Below are positions 10,245 to 22,200 of a stretch of DNA of 64,000 bases, piece after piece. The notes beneath the pieces are model-generated. The model worked only from the letters and a program-made list of their open reading frames with translations. It ran no database searches and was not told the DNA's origin. The position numbers were made by a program, and so were the translations under genes. Location: assembly GCA_947579665.1 (NCBI GenBank), contig OX388350.1:39155393-39219392 (forward strand). The letters are read 5' to 3'. How positions within the stretch are numbered: position 1 is the first letter of the stretch; every line of letters starts with the position of its first letter. The stretch is from Sympetrum striolatum (lineage: Eukaryota; Arthropoda; Insecta; Odonata; Libellulidae).

Positions 10245-13200
10245 CTAGATAAAGAGACAGAGCTGGAGTAAATATCTAGAAAGTAACCTCACCAAGATTC
10301 AAAGCATAAGATGATGAACTCATACTATGAAGTCTTCCAGATACCCAAGAGGGAGTTAGGTTTGCCTTGTTTGGAAGCTTGTGTGTGACAAATTACCTCA
10401 GAAGCACTTGTAATAATACTAATTCAAGATACAATAGACACTCGTTAATCTGGCACTTTTCACTGACCTAAAAGAGAACCATGGAGTAGCATAACGAGTG
10501 CAAGCATGGAAGAAATATTAGAGAAGGTGCAAGTCCAGTGCTAAAGGGTAATTTTTACACCAGTAGGCCTTAATTGTAATAGCATAACATTTATTAATTC
10601 ATCAAAACCAAAATGACTTTGAATCAACTGTTGATTCGTCCATTAATACTGAGAATCTTAAACTTACAATGTTTTAAATATAATTTTAATTTATTTGCCA
10701 TCAAGATATCTGAATAAAACTTTCGTGGTATATAGTTAATGACTTAGGCAAGTTTTCATAGCAGTCATAAAATATTTTATACGTGAAATTTAAAAAAAAA
10801 ATGGCCTCAAAATATTTGATCGAATTCATGATGCCACAGTTTTTGAAATTTGAAGTTTTATTCTGACTGAAAATATTTTTGCGTCAGTTGAAGTTACTAT
10901 TTAGTTATTCTAGAGACAACAATTTAACTCTATCTTAATTATTTACATTGCCATGGAGAAAAAATGTCCTTAAAGTCAGGGTTTTCTCAAAAATATGAAC
11001 AAAATTGGTAACTCGAAAACTAATAAAAAGCAGACACCCAAAGTGGGGTGATTTGAGTAGCCAAAGAGGAGCCCTGTGCTTCCAATTATCACTACTTCTT
11101 GGGACACTCTGTATATCCTTCCTAACGTGTTAAAAGCTAATCTATTATATATAGACGCTTCTCCGGATATACTTATATATATATAGATATACACTGGGGA
11201 TCAAAAGTATAAGCATGTTCCACAAGTGCCACCGACTTGAAATTTTTACGAAATATTGGCCATAACGTGTAACCTCCAGGAAAAAGCCGACATTGAACCT
11301 CGGGGTCATGGGTTCGATTCCAGAAGGCCCCAAAGTCCCGATTTTGTCCATAAGAATACATGGCGGGGATTTTCGAAAATTCTTTTGAGGCACTTCCCGG
11401 AAAAGGAGAGAGTTGAAATTCTAGAGATCGCTAGATGCCGTATATATCTAAAGGAAACCACAAAGACATCTACAAATATTATCCTTGGTTCGATGCTAGG
11501 CCAGGGCAAATATTCTCCCGTTTAATTTACATAGCGATTTTTAAGATTTTTTTTTATTACTTACAGATGACTTGGAAACTTGAAACTTGGCACGTAGATA
11601 TATATCATAAATATATTTCATAATAAAATTTTAGAGCTCGCTGATGGTCCTTGGTTCGATCCCAGAGGGCAATTTACATCCTACAATGCATTTCTTATGG
11701 AGATTACGGAAGCAAATTTTAGGTACTTCCTGGCAAGTTGTTGACTTCAAACTTTGCATTTAATAAGATCAGGTCAAACCAAGTCATAATGTGTTTTCAC
11801 AGCTGCCAGTAGGTCCTGGGTTCGACACCAGGCGTCTCTACAATCAGTAATTGATTCAATTTTTAGGAACTATTTTGAACCCCTTCCCAATAATATAGAA
11901 ACTTGAAATTCGGCATATAGATAGAGATCATAAATAACTTTCAGAAACATATTATAGATTTCCAAGATCGTCCTTGGTTCGAATCCAGAGAGCCATTTAA
12001 ATTCGTGAAAATTAGAACGTCTTTTGAGGCAGTTATAGCCCATATTTCTGCTTGAATTTTCACACATAGTTAGAGATAGTGATGTTCTATTGTGTTTCAT
12101 AGTAGGTTCACCAGTAATACCCGGGTTTGATGCCAGACGATGGAATTTCAGCGAATTTTAAGAAAAATTTCAATCCACTTTTTTCTTTTGATGGCCGTCC
12201 CGATATGATGCCGACATGAAAATAGTGTTGTCGATCTGCTTGCAGTATGCAAGCAACATTTTACTCGTACTATATTATAAATATATGCTACCCTACTTGA
12301 AGTGGGATACATGAGAATTAAGAAGGAACATCCTTAGATTAGCTGGGATGTACTAAGCATGGAATTCCACGGAGAGCTGGGGCGAACTAATGCCAAGTTT
12401 AAACTTATACTTACTTCAGATACTTATATCAGACGTGGCAATCATAGCTTAAAGATAAAAAAGGACAAGAACAGAAAACAAACATTGCTAAGTATTCATT
12501 CGTCCATAGGGAAATTAAAGAATGAAACGCCCTACCTGGAAAAGTCATATTTCCAGTGCCAAAAAAATGTAAAAACTTTAAAAATAAGCTTAAATCTATT
12601 TGTAATTTTGAAATATTTGTAATGTTAAAATTGCAATTAATGTTATATTATCTAGTGTGTAAATAACTGTGATATTAATGTTATATTATTTATTATGTAT
12701 GCATATATGAAAGTAACTCATTGACAACGGGAGGATTCTGGAGGGGTTTTCCTCCCATCTTTGGGCGAATGCCAGGCAACCCTTTGTAATATAGTATTTC
12801 CCCCGCACTGCTGCCACCAGGATGGCCTAATCGAAGCACATTTGAAAATAAATTAGAAGTATGTATTTCTCTTCATAGCTGAACACCAAAAAAATTGATC
12901 ACAAAATTATGGTCTTTTATGAACTCTTAGCACTCCTCTGTGCAAGGAGTGGCTGGATTAGCGAGAGTCTATTGTATGCTCAAGAGGTTTATGGCCCAAA
13001 AATTATGAGTAACCGTTTGGTACATCAGTCAGTTATTAAAAAATGGAGGAACAAACATTCACGATGAAGACAGAAGTGATAGGCCTTCTCTTGTCAGAGA
13101 CAACGTCACGGCTGAAGTTGAAGAAAAAGGATCGGAAATATGTTGGTTCATAATCTAAGAACTTTCCAATCAATTTCATAAAGTTTGAAAATTAGGAAGA

Positions 13201-16200
13201 GCTTCAAAACACCATGACAGATTGGCTATGTTCCCAAGCAGTAGATTATAGATATTTAGGTATTTCGAGAAAGGGGAAACGGTAAGACAAGAGCCCAAAA
13301 ATTTGTTTGGAAACTATGTGGAAAAGTAATTCAAATGTATAGTTTTAAGTTGTAAGTAATAAAATAGTTTCAATTAATAAATTTTAAAATGGCGGTTACT
13401 TTCTAGATGGTCCTTGTATATCATACTACTATATTGTATGCTTTGTTAGCTTGTAAAAGATGCTATCATCATTTAGGATTGAACACCTGAAAACTGGTAA
13501 TGAATTTGAGGTGTGCATATACCAGAAGTGATCAAATATACTGACCTGTCTAGGATAATCCAAACTTCCAACCACAAATGCATCATCTCGCTGTGGATGC
13601 CACGCTGCCTTGAAAGTAGTAAGCCATCTACCTGTTCTGTTCAAATGTCGAATACTCGTTTCCACTGAAATTTAGAACATAGAACAAAATAATCAACATG
13701 GTTGACTTTGGAGAAATTTAAGGAATTATCAGTAGAACCACAGACATCTTCTCGTCTCAAAATAATTTGTCCCCTTTAGTGCCCTAGGAATCTTTTAGAA
13801 ATCTGTAAACATTAATACTGTATTTACTGGAAAATAATGCATGCCCTTTTGGGCCCAAAAACACTTTCAGAACTTTCAGCATAGATGACTATACTGTTCC
13901 TATGTAACTATTCAAACGTTCCAAGGATGCTATCTATTTTTTCACTGTATAAGCCTCCAAAGACTACAGACTAAATTTTTGGCCAATAATTTTTAAATGA
14001 AAGATAATCGGCAACCCTATTAAACTTTTTGAATTACCAATTTTTTAATTCGTTAACATACTCACTAAGGACTTGCAGCGTAGACTACCATTGGCATTTT
14101 GCATACAGTGTATAACAAACATGTAAATCGTGCTGGGAATAGCATGATCACATGTCCTAAGGTGCACATTACATTTGCAGGAAAATGATTTTTCAATTTC
14201 CAACCCCCAAACTTTGGGGTATTCATTACATTCAAAGGCATGTTATTTTTAAGTGGATACGGTATTGATAATTGCATTGAAAATATTATGAAAGAGTCAA
14301 AATGGGGTCAGAAAGGACATTCTCTGCCATTCAAGGTCTTTCCTTTCGGAATGCCAAGAAAAGTGTTAACCATAATGTGACATTGTGGTTATTAAAATGT
14401 ACATATTCCGCTTAATGCATTTAGGCTTGGTGAGCAAAGCAGGGGCAAACTACCTCACTCCTCACTTTGTCTAGTAAACCTCATTCCCCCTATTAGCTCT
14501 TGGTAGCTAATGTTAGAGAGGGAAAGGTGCCAGCTGGTATTCAGGATGAATACTTTACAGTGATAAGAAAATAATTGATGAAGAAAGTGAAAGATACGAT
14601 ATGATAAATTAAACAACAAATTAACTAATGGTATAGTAATGGCCTTCAGGCTGAATACTTTACAGACATTGAATGCAATTACCAATTAACTTGAAGTAAG
14701 CAAATTATAAATAACAATTGAGTAATCCCCTCACCCACCTCTGTATTTAGATGGACAGGATTCTTTCACTAATGTTGAGGTGTCGTATAAACGGATGTGG
14801 TCATCAGAGCTGGTAGTGAGGAGACCACTTCCAGTGACAGGAGAAAAGAAGGCAGAAAATAGTTTTCGATTTTTATCACCCAGGTGGCAGATGGCTGCAT
14901 CACTGGCTATAAGTCCTTTTATTTTCCTTTCTGGATAACTGTTTTTTGCAACTTTCTTGAATTTCCTCAAGTCCCAAATTGATGAATAGCTGACAAAGAA
15001 AGTTGATCGTATTGCATGCATATAGGCAATGTTTATCAGGGCAACAAAATATAGAATTTTAGGTTAACCAACACAGAAAAACACCATTTTTATATCTTTA
15101 TCTATGCCACCAAAAACTTTCATTGCTAGATATAGAAAGAGAGGGACAAAACCAGTTAGAATGAATCAACAAACACAATCTTGCCCAAAAACCAGGTTAG
15201 TTTGGACTAAAACCCAGAAATTTAGCACAGGTAGGCAAGCATGCTAACCATTTGCCGCCTGCAAAAGAGAAACCTCACATTCCAAAAAAATCGATTATTA
15301 TTATTAACTTGCAAGGTTGCAGATATTTTAACTTTATTCCATCATTTTAATTAATTTTTAATTAACCAAATTCACTTTAGTGCAAATTAACTAGAATCCA
15401 GGAATGTTTGAACACAATAATTTGACGAGAAATTCATTACTACCAATTCATTCAGCTCTACAGCAGAATAAAGAAGCATGCATTATACCTTTCCCTTGAC
15501 GAAGCTTAATATCTCACATATACCAACTTAATCTACATATTAAAGCAGAGAAATCTTGGCATGAAGAAGTGTGTAAAATCATACATAGAGAATTAAGTTA
15601 CAGGACATTCCCAAACACATTTTAAAGGTCATATGCATCAACTTGACCAACACACTGGAAAGTTATCATCATCTAGGTCAATGTAAATGAGCTTTATCAA
15701 ATATATTCTAAAAGAAGGTAGAGGAAATATTAGGCAGATAAATTACTCACATTAGTGATATCTGACATTGCAACATAATTTACAACATAGTAACAATACC
15801 AAGAACTAAACAAAGATAAACTAAGTATTTTTAAACTCAAATTGTAATAAATGTATTCATTAAGGCAGTGCCTAGCAATGAAACATTGATTGATCATTCA
15901 ACAATCGAGTATTGTATCTCAGGACGTACCACAAATGTGAGATTCAAAAATTAAATCAAATCATGTTCATTCCAATTTATTCAATGGCAGGGACATATTT
16001 GTAAAACATTAAGTTTCTGCCTCTTCCTGAATCTTAACAAGTAAATATAGAAATAAGTAAATAAACTCCAAGAATATGTTAAGTTTACTTTGTAGCAAAT
16101 AAAAAGAAAGACAAAAATAAAGCAAATCAAATGACAATGTAAAATGACAGATGCAGTTAGTTTTTGTCCCTCAGATTTGACTGCCTGATTACAGGATGTC

Positions 16201-19200
16201 AAACTGTAACACTTAGATTTTCTTTCACAAGAAATTCTTCAGAATGATAGAAAAATGTGACAACTATCAGCAGAGAAAAACAGAATTTGGGAAGTTCAAA
16301 ACATTTGGAAGCTGTATAGGATAATAATGGAGGTAATATTTCTTGAAAGGAAGTACATAAGCCTTAGAGGATTTAAACATTTTTAACCTACTCATTACTA
16401 CCTACCACTAAACTACCGTACATTCAGCAAATCGATACTGGGTACAGAATCATTTTTTTACGTTAATTTATAATTTTCAGTTATTTTAACATTTTAAAAC
16501 TATTTTTGATATACAGTAGAAACCCAGTAATCCAGACGAATTCAGTCACATAGGCGTCTGGATTAGCGGGGTACCAGATTGAGGTTTTAAAAAAATAACG
16601 TAAATAATATTTTTTCTCAAAAATTATACTGTACAGAAAATGCATGTATATATTAAATAAGGTATTAGAACATATAAAGTGAATGAATATTATCAGCGAG
16701 CAAAAACGTCAGTTATTTTCTTTTGCACTACCATTCTTATATTTTTAAATCAAGCGCGCAGTCTCTAGCGTCTAAACGTCTAAAGAGCATAATTTCATGT
16801 GCTTCAAAATTTTGCTCCTGGGCCAATTTTAATGATGTACTGAGTGCCGCCAAAGCTTCAAAATGAGAAATTTTGATGGAATCCACAGGGTGGTGGTCGT
16901 CGTCATCATCATCATCATCTTCTGTCGTTACTGTTTTGATAATTTCTTCATCTATCAAAGCTTCATTTTGAGCCAAACTGTCGTCAGCCTCAGCAGGCCA
17001 CCGGAGAGCTTCAGGGTTAGATTTTGGGTTGGAATTTTGTAGCTGATTAATGAGTGGCGCAAGCTGAATTTCTTCAGTTTGCACATTTTCTTAAACTTCC
17101 GAACCAATAAAATTTGGGAATAAATTGTAGTAGTAGTAGTATTGCTAAAAGTGCTTCGACAGCTTAGGTAATTTCGCACATTGGCACCCACCAGGATTCG
17201 AACCCAGGACTGCTTTTACCAAAGGCAAACGCGATGCCCACATGACTATTCGGGAGCCTTGGGAGTAAATTTTTCCACAACGTGATGATCAATAATTTAG
17301 GCACAGATGCCCAACAGTTGAACTAGATTGAACACAACATCTTTTAAATTTACCTTTTTCAGTGCAATTTCCAAATTTTTATTGTGCACAGGATCATTAA
17401 TAATATTTGTAAGAAGCAACTTACGATATCCTAACTTAATGCTTTGAATAAAATTCTGATTCATGGGTTGGTTCAGAGCAGTCGTGTTAGGGGGTAAAAA
17501 TATTGTGGAAATTTCACAGTCATCAGTGCACAATTCTTCTGCAGAAGGATGACCAAGACAATTATCAATCAACAATAAAGTACGCTGTGGTAAATTGACG
17601 GATTTCATATGCTGTCAAACTGCTGGAACGAATTCTGTTTTAAACCAATTGAAAAGTAATTCTCGTGTGACCCAAGCGTTTTTTTGCCCTTGATAGCGCA
17701 CAAGTAGCGTTACTGACTTGAATGCACAGGGTTTTTTGGCTGTTCCGACAACAAACAAAGGAAGCTTATGTTTTCCAGTCACGTTTGCACACGGCATAAA
17801 TATAATCCTTGCTTTAATTACTTTCCTTCCTGGTGCCACTTTTTCATTACAATCGGCTAAAGTTTTGTCAGGTAACATTCGCCAGAACAACCCTGATTCG
17901 TCGGTATAGTAAATCTGTTCAGAACTCAGATATCTCTCATTGATTACATGCAGTAACTTGGTTCTAAATGGCTCTACTGCACTTAAATTGCTAGATATTT
18001 TTTCCCAGTCACTTTAAGAAGCCTGATCCCATGACGTTGTTTAAATCTGTCCAGCCACCCTTTGCTGGTAACAAAACCGTCACTCACACACTCATGTCAC
18101 ACACTCACTCGTCACTTTCAGTCATTTCTCTGTAAAAAAAATCGAGCTTTTTCACAAATCATTTTGCCACTTAGTGGTACGTGAAGCCGCCTTTGTTGAA
18201 TAAACCATAAGTAAACAGCATTTTCTAGCACAACCTTATCTGCCATTTCATAGTGTTTTGCATCTTTGAACCGCTTTCTGTAGTGCTCACAAACTTCATT
18301 ATGCTGTCCTTCTTTTTCTTGATGTCACCAACTATTGACTTTCCGATGCCAAATATCCTGGTAATCGCATCGTAACTCTGACCACTGTTTATCAATTTAA
18401 TGATTTTCACTTTGTCCTCTAATGTTAGGGTTTTACGCTTGCAAGACGCCATAAATCACTGGACAGTAACGGGAATAAAAGGGTGTCACTGTAGGTTTTA
18501 ATAACTGGCGAAAACTAAACGGAGACACAGAGAATCGGAAAAACCAAGTTATACTGAGGGAATGGATGGTAGCGCATCTTTTCACGTGACCAGCCTTCTC
18601 TCTCAGCAAAATTGTTATAGCACTGGAAAAATGCACCTAATATATGTCCTACCCACTTGAGGTTTTAACTTCAGCTTAGCTCGCCACTCTCTCACAGCCA
18701 TTAAAGCTTAAAATTGTTTAGCTTTCCTCACTTATAAACACCAACTCTAAAGCCCATGCATGGTCATCCTCATTGGACATCTAACAAAGGGAAGGATTGT
18801 TTTTTATACCTCTTCTAACATAGCTTTTTAATGAACTTGATGTTTTGAGATATGATACCCTGCTGCAACTGAAAATTAATTGCCTTTTCAAATTGTTTTG
18901 TCTCCGACAAATTAAGCATTCCTCTAATGGAAAAATGCTTTCTCAGAAAAGTATCACAACTTAGATATGTTATCACAATAAACTAAATACTTCGCTCTCC
19001 ATCACATCACTGCAACCAATGGAGACATTTTTCAAATAGTCTGTCCGTTTCTTGTTACTAATATGCGTGTTTATATGTTCACAAGAAGAAGTGTGGGTTT
19101 CCACAACTCCCAATGGACCGTCCAGATTACCAAGGGTTCCGGATTACCGAGTGTCCAGATTACCGGGGTTCTACTGAGTTTAAAACAAAAATGAAGTGTT

Positions 19201-22200
19201 TATTTTATTACCAAACTTTAGTCAACATCAGGATTTGGAAGGAATTTGGTTATGCAACAACACAATACACGAATTTGTTTTTTGTGCAATACCGTACTAA
19301 ACAAAGATTACCTATCAACAAAAAATACGACATTAGCACCTATGCCTCAAAATTCAGTTTCATATTGTTTCACCAAGGCATCCGATTGAGTGGGTTAACC
19401 AATGAATTTAAGGATAAAATAAGCTTGAAAACACAATCTCCAACCAAAATAAAAGTTTTCCTTACCCACAAGATGATGAAGTGGCTAGATACTGAGGGTA
19501 TTGAGGATGAATGTCAACAGTTCGACATGAGTTTCCATAACAGTTCAGTGTAGCGTCATATTCATAGTTGCTTCTATCATCTATCACATACACATTGCCA
19601 GTCCCTGGAAAGAGCACAAAGAAATATCAATAACATGAAGGAAAAATCTGAGATTGAGACTGGAGGTCATTTGACCACTTTCTCAATCCAAGACAAAAAT
19701 TTACTTTTTTCTCTGTTTTTTTTAATATTTTCCTGCAGATATTAATAACTGAACAATTATTTAAACTAATAAATAGTAAATGATGTCTTAGAGCCAGGAT
19801 ACTCAACCTTTTTTGGTGCATGGGCACCCAAGGGCATTTCAGAAAGCAAAGCTGGTACTATGTGACATTTCCGTCCAGGGTGATATTTAGGCAATGCTAT
19901 CACTTTCCTAGTTAACCCTTGGCCATTTGAAAAAAAAGCTAATTTGTAAGTAAGATCAAAAAAATTAAAATGTAAATATTTACATCACAACCTCACAATA
20001 TGGGAAGTCTTCATTTCCAAAGAAAACTTTACTACAGAGAATAAATCTGGCATGAAGGTTTTTGCTGCATGTGCACTTCTGCATTCCAAAAATCAGCATT
20101 TAGCCTATGATTACTGGGAATTTGATACCTCGATAAACTGAGCCAAGCTGTATCTTTGCATTCGCATAATGAACAAAATATGACATAGATATGCATCTTG
20201 TTAATCTAGACATAAGCAATGAGAGGGATAAAGTTTATGCAGGAGATCACCCTTGAAACCAGAGACCAGGACAACCAAGTTTCTGACCCCTTCCCCCCCG
20301 AACCTTCGCTCTATCTCCGCTAGTGGAATCCCAAGAAATACTGTTGTAGCAAATAAAAAAATTCTTTTTACCAAAGCTTGGCGAGCACTGTGCAAGGTTG
20401 CTTCGGGCACCTAGGTGCCTGCAGCCACCAGGTTGAGTATCCCGGTTTTGAAGGAACATGAGTAAAGCGTGATTATCATTCAAAGACCTAAACAGTGACA
20501 ATAATGAACTCTTAGCTAAATCTAGAAAGTTGTTTATAAACTATCAATCAATGGAGAAATAGTAATTTAATGTTGCTATAGGTAAATAGATATGCCTAAA
20601 ATAAACAATTAAATTCCTCCAAAAAATAAAGAAACAATAAAATAGGTATAGTATTGAGAAGAAAAAGTGGTCAAATTACCACTTCCTGTCCTAGGTAGAG
20701 CAAAACTCCTGTCCTTCTAGTTTTAAAATAAAACATTTTGTTTGTTTTTTACACATTTATATTGTTATGCACATTGAAATTATTTCAAAAATTCTAGAAA
20801 CAACTACCATTGAACATATAGATTCCCAGAACAAAATCAGTGTTTCAGTAGTTTTTGGATTGCTCATCAAGCCAATTCTCCATTCTATACTATATATCAG
20901 AACTTCTATCAATTTTTCTTTTCCTAAATAACATGGGCACAATCTATATAATATATGTAATATGCATATCACAAAGGTTAATGCAATATATTCCAGAAAA
21001 AGACTCGAAGCATTCTTTGGCATCAGGTACAGTAGAAGTCTGTTATAACGAGAGCTAACAAAAATTGGAAAAATACTCATTATAAAGCATACTCAAAATA
21101 GCCAATTTCATATACTAAATGTATGGCTTCTTCAATTCAGGAGCAGGGAGTGTGCCATCATGGAACTGTAAGGTTTTTCATAATAATTCATAAATAGTAC
21201 GTTAGCATAAAATAAATAAATAATACATAAAACATGACCAAAGTGCTCTGCAGACTTACGTCTAACAATTCACTAATAGGAGAGCAATATCCACTATGTG
21301 GAATGGGTACCCCTAATTCATATCAAATTGCTTTCTCGAGATATTTTTCATACACATCTTCATAAGCAATGACTGTGCTGAAAGGGAAAGGTAGCCCTGG
21401 GAATCCAAATCAGCACTGCTTTTACCTCCTATATTCCCACCCATCAAACAATTTAGTGTCAAGTTTCGTATGAAGGCAAATCCCATGGGTAGATGCCAAT
21501 ATGATGGAAACTCAATTAAAAATAGTGAAGAAAAAGTGAGAAGAAAGAGTGAGAAAAATAGACTAAAGGGGTTGTTGCCAAAAAGAAACAAGAGATGAAG
21601 GGACAAAGGGGAGAGTGAAACTCAAGAGGAGTCTCTTATCAAAGTTCCCTGAGGCATTTTTGCCAAGGAAGAGTGGGAAACAAATGCATGAATTAGGCAA
21701 TGATAATGTTTGCATTTACCGTATTTCCCGGGCTACAAGACGCACCGGCGCATAGGACGCTTCTTGATTTTTCAGGTAAGAATTTACAAAAAAAACTCAT
21801 ACTTTGTAACATAAGGTTCAGTGCCGGTAAACTCTTTATGGCGAGAGATACAATGTATTAGCATAGGGATGACATCTCCGTTAGCCCAATGTGCTAAAGT
21901 TTTGCAGCAGCACCACATGCGAGATTAAACTAAACGTGCTACATTTTATGCATTTCCGATTTACCTGGGAATTGTTTTAAAGGAAGTTCTGTCATCGAAA
22001 TATTAAAACTGTATTCCTTACTACTTAATCAAAAAAGTGTTATTATCGAAATTTGTAATTAACTGAACTATTTTCAATGCCTGATACGGTAAAAAATACT
22101 TATTGGTATGCATTTATCCTGGCGAATCGGCTTCCTTAATATAGGACGGAGTTATACCCGTATACCATTTGCGCATAAGACGCAGACTGATTTTAGAGCA

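Larger units (their letters stand above)
10432..12974. mobile_element. Tigger/pogo-like non-autonomous element, TA-flanked
   Basis: The ends are CAATAGACACTCGTTAATCT at the left and its diverged mirror GGATTAGCGAGAGTCTATTG at the right, with TA outside both. The duplicate at 44503-45238 is only 736 bp because it lacks the internal segment at about 10918-12510. The interior holds a tandem array and a LINE fragment but no transposase. The superfamily is inferred from the TA target and end style. Confidence 0.65.
10245..13545 (-). other. WDR76 intron 11
   Basis: This 3.3-kb intron is almost filled by the TA-flanked element at 10432-12974 and the mariner relic at 12990-13418. The donor is ACAG|GTCAGT. 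Confidence 0.75.
16514..19176 (-). mobile_element. Tigger/jerky-like DNA transposon
   Basis: The terminal inverted repeats are CAGTAGAAACCCAGTAATCC at the left and, read inward from the right, CAGTAGAACCCCGGTAATCT. A TA lies outside the left end but the right flank reads AG, so one target copy is mutated. The 2.66-kb body carries a decayed transposase on the - strand and a later SINE insertion. Confidence 0.85.
14990..19465 (-). other. WDR76 intron 9
   Basis: This 4.5-kb intron hosts the Tigger-like element at 16514-19176. The stretch 15040-16510 is AT-rich with nothing recognised. About 15297-19377 is missing from the duplicate. Confidence 0.7.
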
